This document shows positions 16,983 through 24,788 of a DNA stretch of 40,179 nucleotides, one piece after another; the stretch's first letter is position 1, and every line of letters begins with the position of its first letter. The DNA is from Acidobacteriaceae bacterium (GTDB lineage: Bacteria > Acidobacteriota > Terriglobia > Terriglobales > Acidobacteriaceae): the NCBI GenBank assembly GCA_003171315.1, contig PMYE01000114.1, positions 1,872 to 42,050 of the forward strand. Reading direction: 5' to 3'. The translations under genes were made by a program, and so were the position numbers. Under the pieces are notes generated by a model. It saw only the letters and a program-made list of their open reading frames with translations. It ran no database searches and was not told where the DNA came from.

Positions 16983-17711
16983 TTAAGGCAGCTTCGCCAT
17001 ATCGGTCTTGAATATCTTGTTGGCCGGCGCCACCGCCTCATCCCGTTCGTATCCGTCTTTACGCAGGAAGATGTGAACGGTTGCCGGTTCCGGCTGCGGG
17101 AGTTGGATGGTGCAGGCGCCGTCGCTGCCGGTGAAGGCGCGGTTTATCTTGCCCTGGCCTGTCTGCACATCCACCTCCACGCCGGAGACAGGCACTCCAG
17201 TGACACGGTCGGTGACCTCTGCGCTGAATTGCCACGGCGGAGGAGGGCGAAGGGCATACCAAAGCGCGATGCCGGCCAGGCAAGCCGCCAGCACGCCCAG
17301 CGCGGTCCAAAGCCTGCGCCTACGCGCAAGCGTCCAACCCAACGCGCGCTGGAGCTGCGCGGCTGCTTGCGCGGCGTCGGTGGCAGTGATGCCCTGAACC
17401 TCAAGCATCGCAGGCAGCGGCGTCTTATCCAGCAGCCAGGGAAGCACCGGCCTGCGCAGCGCCTCGGCGCGCGAATACTCGAAGGTGATGTATTCGGAGC
17501 CGCGCGTGTTTTGCGACCAGCACAGCACTATCGTGCGTGAGGCGCCAATCGAGCGTTCGAGCCGGCGCTTCCACTGCTCGCCGGGATCGATCGACTGCAC
17601 GTCGAAGAAGACGCGATAGCCCATGCGGCGCAACTCGTCGCGCAGCGGCGCTACGAGTTCCGTGTCCGCGCGCGAGTAGCTTAGGAATACGTCGTATTTC
17701 GTCATGGACAT
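16983..17711 (-). CDS. Membrane-anchored TIR-domain protein with periplasmic carboxypeptidase-regulatory-like domain
   Basis: The protein has 242 residues. An N-terminal TIR domain (about 4-105) begins KYDVFLSYSRAD and contains GYRVFFDVQSIDPGEQW, and YITFEYSRAE holds a Glu (about 78) in the position of the NAD-cleaving Glu of enzymatic TIRs. A basic RRRR stretch leads to one TM helix (LWTALGVLAACLAGIALWYA, about 134-153). The remaining ~80 residues form a small beta domain (VSGVEVDVQTG, then DGACTIQL and KDGYE) like a CarboxypepD_reg fold, expected to face the periplasm. It starts 5 bases after the TPR gene stop, so the two form an operon. TIR proteins cleave or cyclise NAD or act as adaptors; the TM topology suggests an envelope sensor linked to a cytosolic TIR. 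Which activity applies cannot be read from the sequence. Confidence 0.85.
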   Translation of the reverse strand: MSMTKYDVFLSYSRADTELVAPLRDELRRMGYRVFFDVQSIDPGEQWKRRLERSIGASRTIVLCWSQNTRGSEYITFEYSRAEALRRPVLPWLLDKTPLPAMLEVQGITATDAAQAAAQLQRALGWTLARRRRLWTALGVLAACLAGIALWYALRPPPPWQFSAEVTDRVTGVPVSGVEVDVQTGQGKINRAFTGSDGACTIQLPQPEPATVHIFLRKDGYERDEAVAPANKIFKTDMAKLP

Positions 17712-17716
17712 AAAAG

Positions 17717-19963
17717 CTATTGTTGCAAAAGCGGCTCAATCTGGTGCAGGGCTGCGGTCATGCCGGCGGAGTCACCATTCTGCAGGCTGGTAAAGAGCGC
17801 GATCCAGGAAGCGCGGCCCTTTTCGAAGGCGGGCGAATGCGAGAGGAAGTGGATCGTGCCGGTGAAGTCCCAAAAGTCCGTCTGGAATACAGGAGGCTTC
17901 GAGGCAAGGGCCGTCTCGGTCGCGGCGGCTGCGCCCCTGTCTCCGGTACCCCATTGGCAGGCAAGCTTCATCGCATCCCGGATAGCGAGTCCCGGTGGGG
18001 GCAACGAGTTGTCCTCCAGCACCGCGGCCTGCTGAAGGCAGACTGTAAAGTGACCGGCCCAGAGGTTAAGTTCCATCCGATTCATTTGCGTTCCGGCCCA
18101 TTTCTCGGGCAGATCGGCTTTGGTGTAGACCTCCAGCGCACTGCGATACGCCTGGTCCGCCTGATCGAATAAGGCAACGGCCCTGTCTCCGCTGGCGAGC
18201 TCTCCCTCCTCCTCGAGCGCAAGCCCGAGATTATTTTGCGTCGCGGCCCAGTCCTGGGGCAGATCGGCTTTCGTGCGTACCTCCAGCGCGCTGCGATACG
18301 CCTGCACCGCCTGATCGAGCAACCCAGCGGCCTTGTCTGCGCCGGCCCACTCTTCTGCATCCATGAGCGCAATCCCCAGATTGTTCTGCGCACTGGCCCA
18401 TTCCTGCGGCTGATTGGCTTTGGTGTAGACCTCGAGCGCGCTGCGGTATGCCCGCACCGCCTCATCGAGCAGGCCGGCGGCCTTGTCTCCGCTGGCTCCC
18501 TCTCCCTCGTGCATGAGCGCAATCCCCAGATTGTTCTGCGTCCCGGCCCAGTCCTGGGGCAGATCGGCTTTGGTGCACACCTCGAGCGCGCTGCGAAACG
18601 CCCGCACCGCCTCATCGAGCAGGCCGGCAGCCTTGTCTCCGCTGGCCCGGTCTGCCTCATGCATGAGCGCAATCCCCAGATTGTTTTGCGTCGCGGCCCA
18701 GTACCGGGGCAGATCGGCCTGCGTGTAGACCTCGAGCGCGCTGCGATACGCCTGCACCGCCTCATCGAGCAGGCCGGCGGCCTTGTCTCCGCTAACACGC
18801 TCTCCCTCCTCCTCGAGCGCAACCCCGAGGCCGTCGTGTGCCGCCGCTGCCTCCTGGCGATCTCCCAGCACCGCGTATTCGCGCGCCAGCGACTGGAAAT
18901 CGCTGGCGGATTGAGCCAGCAATGCGAGGCTCTCGCCGGCTGCAGTCACCTCGCCCTCCCGCCAGCGCGCGTCCGCAGTGTCCCAGACCGCCTGCAGCCA
19001 GAGCTCGTGAAAGCCTTTGTCTTCCGGATGTTTTTTATTTTCCGCGTCCGCGGCGGCCTCGGCGTTCTCCAGCGTCAGCGTGGCCTGGTGATACTGCAGG
19101 TTGAGCCGATAAGCGCCGGCGGCCTGTTCGCTGTGGTCGAGAAGCTGGCGCAACGGGGTTCGCAGCTTCTCCATGAGAGCCTGCTGCGCCGCCTGCAGGG
19201 CCTGTACCTGCGCCTGCAGAGCCTTCTCCTGCGACTCTACCGAATCGATTTGTTGGCGATCCGCGTCGCCGGCCTCATTGAACAGTTGAGCTGCGTTGGC
19301 GAAGTGGTTGAGTGCGAGTTCCGCCAGGGCCTTCTGCTCGGCGGTGGTGGCCTGCGCGGATTGCCGCTGGATTCCTTGCGCCCATTGCTCCACCTGCTGC
19401 TTAACCCGATCGTCGGAGAAGCCGTTGGCCTGAGCCCATTCGGCCAGCGCGGCGCCCAGGTCCGGCTTCTGGTTTTGCGCTGCCGCGGTCTGCTTCAACG
19501 CGGTCACTTGCTTCTGCAGGCTGCTCACCTGCACCAGCGTCCGGTGGAGCATGGCCTCAATCTGCGCCGGCCCCAGCAGCGCGGTGGACCCCTTGGGCAG
19601 CATCCTCACATTGATCGTTCCGGGCAGCGTGGCCAACTGGCCGTCGGCCGGCTGAAAGATCACCAGATTGCTGGCGCCGGCGATCTCAATGCGCAGGCCA
19701 CCGCGTTGGGCCACATCCTCTGACACATCCAGCCACGTCTGGCCTCTGGGGTTGGTAACAGCGCGCACCTCCGTCACCAGCACAGCGTTGTCGAGATAGT
19801 TCAGCGAGACGCGCACGGTCGGAACGGGCTGGGTTGGCTGAGTGTGCGCATCCGCGACCACTACTGCTATGGTCCGCTGGGCTGGAGTCTTTTGCGCCAC
19901 CGCCGCGCTGTAGGCACAGCCGAGGCATGGCAGCAAAACCGCCCATGAAACCCGAGCTTTCAT
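17717..19963 (-). CDS. Exported TPR-repeat protein, first gene of TIR operon
   Basis: The protein has 748 residues. It begins with a signal peptide (MKARVSWAVLLPCLGCAYSAAVAQ), preceded by a good GGAGG ribosome site. Residues 30-120 look like a beta-rich domain (VRVSLNYLDNAVLV, GLRIEIAGASNLVIF). A long Gln/Ala-rich, probably coiled-coil region (about 140-275) follows, then five 50-residue tetratricopeptide-like units with the core AYRSALEVYTKADLPQDWA and TQNNLGIAL. The C-terminal ~110 residues are helical without recognisable motifs. TPR arrays bind protein partners. Its place directly before the TIR-TM gene, and its export, suggest it contacts the periplasmic part of that protein, but that is inference. 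A 495-residue plus-strand ORF is only its shadow. Confidence 0.87.
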   Translation of the reverse strand: MKARVSWAVLLPCLGCAYSAAVAQKTPAQRTIAVVVADAHTQPTQPVPTVRVSLNYLDNAVLVTEVRAVTNPRGQTWLDVSEDVAQRGGLRIEIAGASNLVIFQPADGQLATLPGTINVRMLPKGSTALLGPAQIEAMLHRTLVQVSSLQKQVTALKQTAAAQNQKPDLGAALAEWAQANGFSDDRVKQQVEQWAQGIQRQSAQATTAEQKALAELALNHFANAAQLFNEAGDADRQQIDSVESQEKALQAQVQALQAAQQALMEKLRTPLRQLLDHSEQAAGAYRLNLQYHQATLTLENAEAAADAENKKHPEDKGFHELWLQAVWDTADARWREGEVTAAGESLALLAQSASDFQSLAREYAVLGDRQEAAAAHDGLGVALEEEGERVSGDKAAGLLDEAVQAYRSALEVYTQADLPRYWAATQNNLGIALMHEADRASGDKAAGLLDEAVRAFRSALEVCTKADLPQDWAGTQNNLGIALMHEGEGASGDKAAGLLDEAVRAYRSALEVYTKANQPQEWASAQNNLGIALMDAEEWAGADKAAGLLDQAVQAYRSALEVRTKADLPQDWAATQNNLGLALEEEGELASGDRAVALFDQADQAYRSALEVYTKADLPEKWAGTQMNRMELNLWAGHFTVCLQQAAVLEDNSLPPPGLAIRDAMKLACQWGTGDRGAAAATETALASKPPVFQTDFWDFTGTIHFLSHSPAFEKGRASWIALFTSLQNGDSAGMTAALHQIEPLLQQ
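18081..18830. repeat. Five 150-bp tandem repeats encoding TPR units
   Basis: The anchor CC(T/C)TGTCT(C/G)CGC recurs at 18181, 18331, 18481, 18631 and 18781, exactly 150 bases (50 codons) apart, and the intervening DNA is strongly conserved. The near-identity at DNA level implies recent duplication or gene conversion, so the unit number may vary between strains. Confidence 0.9.
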
Positions 19964-20022
19964 GCAGACCTCCGGCGCGACGGGGCCGATTCGATGAGGA
20001 GGGCAAGCCCTGTTGATTGGGG

Positions 20023-20028
20023 ATTATA
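20023..20028 (-). promoter_or_regulatory. Possible -10 box for the TPR-TIR operon
   Basis: On the minus strand a perfect TATAAT lies about 60 bases upstream of the TPR start. No convincing -35 is found at the usual spacing. The remaining gap 20029-20281 holds nothing else I can support. Confidence 0.3.
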
Positions 20029-20281
20029 TCGAAACTCGGCCTGGGAGTCTGCCGAATTTGTTGTTTGCGGCGAAGTAATCTTCGGCCCCGGTCGATCGCG
20101 CTCCATCATTCCGCCGCAACAAGTACGCCTTCCTGCACAGGAGGCGAGGCCGGTAACTCGGTGAGATCGTTTGCGCCCCGTTCGGACGACCTGCAAACCG
20201 GCAGCGATTCTCAAGTGTCGATAGCAGCCCTTCCCGTGAACCGAGCCTGGGCGATCCATCCGGCGCGGTTCGTCTGGGACT

Positions 20282-22003
20282 TTATCTGTGACCTATGTCC
20301 CACTCGCCGCGGGCGCGCAACTCTGCGATCTCCTGCCGGGCCATTTCCTGGGCGCGTCCGTAGTCCGGCTTGACCACGCGGTTCAGCGGCATGTGGCCGG
20401 GTTCCAGAACGATCCAATGGCGAGGCCGCATGTAGGACGGCAAGGAACGCGCGTGCCGATCCAGTTCCCGCCGGTTCAGTTCGACTCCGGGCCGCTTCTC
20501 CACCACTGCCACAACCGCTTCGGATACGACGGCGTGCGCCACGCCCACCACGACGCAGTTGGCTACTTTGGCTGAAAGTGTACAGATGTGCGATTCCACG
20601 TCGCCGGGAAATATCTGGTAGCCAAACGACTTGATCACCCACTTTTCCCGGCCGGTCAGATGCAGGCCCGCGGCGTCTTTGCGGCCAAGATCGCCGGTAT
20701 ATAAAAAGCCGTCGCGCGAAATGGTCTTGGCTGTCGCGGCAGGATCGTTGACGTAGCCAAGAAAGGTCTGTGGCCCGCGAAAGCACACATGGCCTGTCTC
20801 GCCGGACGGCAGTTCCTCGCCGGCGTTGCCGTCGGCGCGCATGGGTCCGCGAATGGAGCACGGATAGATCGGCATGTCCTGGCCAAGCCCGGCGAGAAGC
20901 GTCTCCCGGCCGCTCGTACTCGCCTGCGTATAGGTGCAGAAGCCGGCAGCTTCGGTGAGCCCCAGTCCGGTGCCGATCGCAGGCGCCATGGCGGCAAGCT
21001 GGTCCATGAATGGCCGTGAAACCGCATGTCCGCCGTAGGCGGCAAACCTCAGGCTGGAAAGGTCGTGGCGTTCGTAATCTTTCAGCATCCACTCGAGTTG
21101 AAACATGGCCGGAATCTGGCCCAGGATCTCAACGCCATGCCGGGTGATGGCGCGCAACGAACGGCCGGCGTCGAAGACCTCCAGGAGGACCGCCGTGCCT
21201 CCGCCGAAGAAGGTGCTCATCATGGCCTCCGTCTGACCGCCTACGTGAGATGGGGGCAGATTGACCAGAGTGCGGGAGCCGCGGTCTCCGCCAAAAAAGG
21301 CGCCGCACAGGCACATATTCTGTACCGCGATGTTGCGGTGCGAAAGCAGGGCGGGCTTGGGCGAACCGGTTGAGCCGGTGGTAAAGATCACCAGCGCGCC
21401 ATCGTTCTCGGTCACGGTGGAGGCGATCTCGGCCAGTGCGGCAGAGTCTGGTTCCGTCCCGGGGATTGCATCCGCCACGGTACGCAACGCCGGCTCCGCA
21501 ATCGACGCGAAGGATCGCGTGCCGGGAATCTCTTCTTCGGAGTCCACCACGATGGAATGCCGGATCCAATTGCACTGCGCCCGCACGGCGCGCCACAGTT
21601 CCCTAAAATCGAAAGGCGCTTTCACGCCAAGACCGACAAGCCCGAGGGGCCGGAGAATTTGCAGGGATCGAATCACCTCGGCGGAGGACAAACGCAGATC
21701 CAGCGGGGCGACGATCACTCCGATTTTGAAACAACTGTATTCCAGCAATACGTGATCCACGGAGAGCGGCAACAGGGTGACCAGGAAATCGCCCTTGGCG
21801 AAGCCCAGGCGTAGCAGTTCCCCCGCCAACGCCGTGGTGATGCGGTCGAAATCGCTCCAGGTGACGGCGCGATCGCCCTCCGCGCTGAGAATCGCAGGAG
21901 CATCCGGCCTGGCCTTTGCCCACTTCGCCACCACGCCATGCAACAGATGACGATCGGCAAAAATTGTTTCGTAATCATCGAGGGTAAACAGAGGCAAGTT
22001 CAT
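20282..22003 (-). CDS. AMP-dependent acyl-CoA synthetase/ligase family protein
   Basis: This 573-residue class I adenylate-forming enzyme activates a carboxylic acid as acyl-adenylate, usually to give acyl-CoA. The P-loop-like A3 motif reads FTTGSTGSPKPALLSHRN. The A5 region is GLGLTEAAGF, the A7 motif is YTGDLGRKDAAG, and the hinge reads LTGREKWVIKSFGYQIFPGDVE. Near the C-terminus PLNRVVKPDYG carries the likely catalytic Lys. It has no carrier domain. The family includes acyl-CoA, fatty-acid and aryl-acid ligases, and the substrate cannot be told by eye. It is monocistronic on the minus strand with no obvious partner. A link to the PKS locus 4 kb away is conceivable but unsupported. The 244-base gap upstream (22004-22247) shows no gene. 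Confidence 0.88.
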   Translation of the reverse strand: MNLPLFTLDDYETIFADRHLLHGVVAKWAKARPDAPAILSAEGDRAVTWSDFDRITTALAGELLRLGFAKGDFLVTLLPLSVDHVLLEYSCFKIGVIVAPLDLRLSSAEVIRSLQILRPLGLVGLGVKAPFDFRELWRAVRAQCNWIRHSIVVDSEEEIPGTRSFASIAEPALRTVADAIPGTEPDSAALAEIASTVTENDGALVIFTTGSTGSPKPALLSHRNIAVQNMCLCGAFFGGDRGSRTLVNLPPSHVGGQTEAMMSTFFGGGTAVLLEVFDAGRSLRAITRHGVEILGQIPAMFQLEWMLKDYERHDLSSLRFAAYGGHAVSRPFMDQLAAMAPAIGTGLGLTEAAGFCTYTQASTSGRETLLAGLGQDMPIYPCSIRGPMRADGNAGEELPSGETGHVCFRGPQTFLGYVNDPAATAKTISRDGFLYTGDLGRKDAAGLHLTGREKWVIKSFGYQIFPGDVESHICTLSAKVANCVVVGVAHAVVSEAVVAVVEKRPGVELNRRELDRHARSLPSYMRPRHWIVLEPGHMPLNRVVKPDYGRAQEMARQEIAELRARGEWDIGHR

Positions 22004-22247
22004 AGGTTTGCTCGGCCACGATCCTGAACCAGTCGATCATTCGCGGCAGCACGCGTCAAGGACCGCCTGACGAAGGTTCGTTCCTCCCGCAGGCGGGGGG
22101 ATGCCGAGGATTCCCAAATGGTTCTTTCAGAAGGACAACCGCTGCGGCGCGCGATTTTGCAGGCGAGTTCAGCGACACCCATCACCGGTGACGTCATATC
22201 TCGTCCTCTTTGAGCCACATGTGCCGGCGCCCGGATAGACTTAGCCC

Positions 22248-22775
22248 ATGTCCGGCTTTGTTCTGTTGGCCACGCCCTGGTGGGTGAACCTCCTCATCCT
22301 CATTCCTGCTGTCGCCTTTCTCAACTCGAGAAAGCAGAAGATTCGCATGGAGAAGAAGCGGCTCTTGCCGGCCGCGCTCATCGCCATAGCTTTTGGGTTT
22401 GTGGAAGCAGCCGTCGTGGTCTATCTCAGGGCCGCCACCGGACTTTGGCCCGGCCCGCCGGTCAAAGCGCTCGTTACCCTCCCTGGGGCCCTGTTAAGGA
22501 TCGAGTATTTCAGAGAAGCGGCAACCCTAATCATGCTCGCCGGCATCGCCTGGCTTGCGGGGCAAAGCATCAAGGCAAGGTTCGTTGCCTTTCTTTGGAC
22601 CTTCGCCATCTGGGACATCTTCTATTACGTCTGGCTTCGTCTCACGATTGGATGGCCTACCTCGTTCCTCAACTCTGACCTGCTCTTCCTGATTCCCGTG
22701 CCATGGACGGCGCAGGTGTGGTTCCCCATCCTGGTCAGCGGCCTCACCGCAACGGTCATTTGGTTCCGCTCTTGA
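22248..22775 (+). CDS. Small multi-pass membrane protein, unknown function
   Basis: The 175 residues hold about five hydrophobic segments: WWVNLLILIPAVAFL, LLPAALIAIAFGFVEAAVVV, EAATLIMLAGIAWLAG, RFVAFLWTFAIWDIFYYVWL and FPILVSGLTATVIWF. I do not recognise a named family. The acidic-aromatic stretch AIWDIFYYVWL, in the fourth helix, is the most distinctive feature. It precedes the SLOG-TM gene on the same strand with a ~190-base gap, so co-transcription is possible but not shown. Confidence 0.7.
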   Translation: MSGFVLLATPWWVNLLILIPAVAFLNSRKQKIRMEKKRLLPAALIAIAFGFVEAAVVVYLRAATGLWPGPPVKALVTLPGALLRIEYFREAATLIMLAGIAWLAGQSIKARFVAFLWTFAIWDIFYYVWLRLTIGWPTSFLNSDLLFLIPVPWTAQVWFPILVSGLTATVIWFRS

Positions 22776-22969
22776 ATGCGTGCTTGCGCAGGAGTTCCAG
22801 GCCGCGGCCTGCCGTTCGGCAGAACACCCAGCTTCCCGCCGACGGGCTTTGCCCTGGTTCCTTCCTGCCGGGCATGCGCCTCGACATCAACCCCCATGAG
22901 CCTCCTGCCGCGATCTCGCGCCGTGATATGCTCAACCCAGATTTAAGGAGCGCCGTCTCTCACCGCGCC

Positions 22970-24760
22970 ATGGCCCCTCGCCAGTCAAGCTCGCCGCCGC
23001 GGCCCCGCCAGGTGGTTCAAATTGGTGTGACCGGCCATCGCCTCAACCGGCTGCCGCCTCAGATCGCCGCCGTCCTTCCGGGCCAATGCGAGCAGATTCT
23101 CAAGGCCGTTGCGCATCTGGCCGCCTCCGCGCACGATCATCAACTGTATTCGCCCCAACCCCCGCTGCTGCGCATCCTCTCTCCGCTGGCCGAAGGCGCG
23201 GACCGCATCGTGGCCCACGCCGGCCTCGCCCTGGGCGCGGACTTGCAGTGCCCGCTGCCGTTCCTCGCCGCCGAGTACTGCCACGACTTCGAAGACGCCG
23301 CTTCCCGCGACGAATTCCACTCGCTGCTTGCAAAGGCCTCGGCGGTGTTTCAGATGGAGGGCTCCCGCGCCGGAGAAGACGCGGCTTACGAACGCGTCGG
23401 GCGCATGGTGCTGGAGCAATCCGATCTCCTGATTGCCATCTGGGATGGCGAACCGGCCGCGGGCAGGGGCGGCACCGCGCAGATCGTGGAGGAGGCGCTG
23501 GCGCAGCACGTGCCCGTGGTCTGGCTCCATGCGTCCGAAGCGAAGGAGCCGTGCATTCTCCTCGCCGATGAATCGGGCGGGCGCCAGGTTCAGTCGCTGG
23601 ATCATCTCAAAACGATCTTCGACGGGCGCTTTTCCCAGGGCGGCGGCCAGGAGAAGGACTTCAACTTCAGCCACGCTTACTTCGCCGAGAAACAGCCGGG
23701 CTTCGATCCCGGCCGGATCTTTCGCATCTTTCGCGATCTTGTCGCCCGCGGCCGCCTGCGCAGGGGCGCGTGGCGCGTCGCGAATTTCGAGAAGTCCTCG
23801 CGGGAAGAATGGGAGAAGACGGTCGCAAGCTCTCCCGAGCTGCCCGATGATACGCGCCACTACCTGCTCGACCGCCTCTGCCCTCACTATGCCTGGGCCG
23901 ACGGATTGTCCGGTTACTATGCCGGCGCTCTTCGCTCGAGTTCTCTGGCGACAAGCCTGATGGCGGCCTTTGCTGTCCTGGTTCCGATGGTGGATTACGT
24001 TTGCAGCAGGCACCAAATCGACCTGGGCCGGTTTCCCGCGCTCACCGAATTCTCACTGATCGCGATCATTCTCGCCATTACCTGGCACGGCCGCCGGAAG
24101 CGCTGGCACGAGCGCTGGCTCAACTTGAGGCAGCTGGCCGAGCTATTGCGCCAATACTGCTACCTGGCTCCACTGGGCTGCGCGCTGGCTGCGCCGCCCC
24201 CCCCGGCCCACTTCCGATCCGGCTTCGACCGCTCCTGGGTCGATGGCATGTTTCGCAACATCGCGCGCGATCTCGGCCTGGTAAACGCCCAGGTCAACCA
24301 CGCCTATGTCTCCTCCGTCGCCAAGCTGATCGCGGACATTCTCGATGGCCAGGTGAAATATCACGAGCGCAACCACGAGACGATGCACAAGTTGAGCCAT
24401 CACCTCCATCTCATCGGCACGGCTTTGTTCATTGCAACGCTGCTGGCCTGCGCCTGGCACGTGATCTTCGGGGAATCGCCCTGGCTGCTTCTGCTGGCCA
24501 CCGTTCCGCCCGCCTTCGGCGCAGCGTTTTACGGCATCGCGAATCACGGAGAATTCTCGCGCACCGCGGACCGGTCGCTGGCCATGGCCCGCGAGCTTGA
24601 GGCGATCCAGTCCGCCGAATTGGACAAGGCGCTCGCTTCGCCGCACGAGAGTTTCGCGGCTCTGCGCCAGACCGCCGAGAAGATCGCAAGCGTTATGATT
24701 GCCGAGACTATGGATTGGAGCTTCGTCTTCCGCTACCGGACGTTGAACCTTCCGGGCTGA
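22970..24760 (+). CDS. SLOG-like nucleotide-sensor domain fused to four transmembrane helices
   Basis: The ORF is open from 22703, but that start overlaps the previous gene. I choose the ATG before APRQSSS, 18 residues ahead of the domain; an ATG at 22928 is an alternative. The N-terminal ~200 residues begin QIGVTGHRLNRLP and contain SPLAEGADRIVAHAGLALGA and LIAIWDGEPAAGRGGTAQIV. This is the Rossmann-like SLOG/TRPM-type pattern (GxTGHR, EGAD, WDG..GxGGTA). C-terminally there are two hydrophobic pairs: about residues 322-345 and 361-376, then 481-500 and 504-523, the second pair separated by a short loop. SLOG plus 2TM (SLATT-like) arrangements are known in nucleotide-centred conflict systems, where SLOG binds a nucleotide and the TM part is a predicted membrane effector. 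It is 28 bases from the TrkA-N-RyR gene, an operon. Function here is inferred. Confidence 0.75.
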   Translation: MAPRQSSSPPRPRQVVQIGVTGHRLNRLPPQIAAVLPGQCEQILKAVAHLAASAHDHQLYSPQPPLLRILSPLAEGADRIVAHAGLALGADLQCPLPFLAAEYCHDFEDAASRDEFHSLLAKASAVFQMEGSRAGEDAAYERVGRMVLEQSDLLIAIWDGEPAAGRGGTAQIVEEALAQHVPVVWLHASEAKEPCILLADESGGRQVQSLDHLKTIFDGRFSQGGGQEKDFNFSHAYFAEKQPGFDPGRIFRIFRDLVARGRLRRGAWRVANFEKSSREEWEKTVASSPELPDDTRHYLLDRLCPHYAWADGLSGYYAGALRSSSLATSLMAAFAVLVPMVDYVCSRHQIDLGRFPALTEFSLIAIILAITWHGRRKRWHERWLNLRQLAELLRQYCYLAPLGCALAAPPPPAHFRSGFDRSWVDGMFRNIARDLGLVNAQVNHAYVSSVAKLIADILDGQVKYHERNHETMHKLSHHLHLIGTALFIATLLACAWHVIFGESPWLLLLATVPPAFGAAFYGIANHGEFSRTADRSLAMARELEAIQSAELDKALASPHESFAALRQTAEKIASVMIAETMDWSFVFRYRTLNLPG

Positions 24761-24788
24761 CACCGCGCCGTGGATTGCAAGGAGAACT

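Noticed and set aside
18236-19723. 495-residue plus-strand ORF opposite the TPR gene
   Set aside because: It is the complementary frame of the repeat-rich TPR gene; its repeats simply mirror the TPR units and it has no ribosome site or domain.
22985-24016. 343-residue minus ORF
   Set aside because: Shadow of the SLOG-TM gene in GC-rich DNA, with Arg/Ala-rich composition and no motifs.
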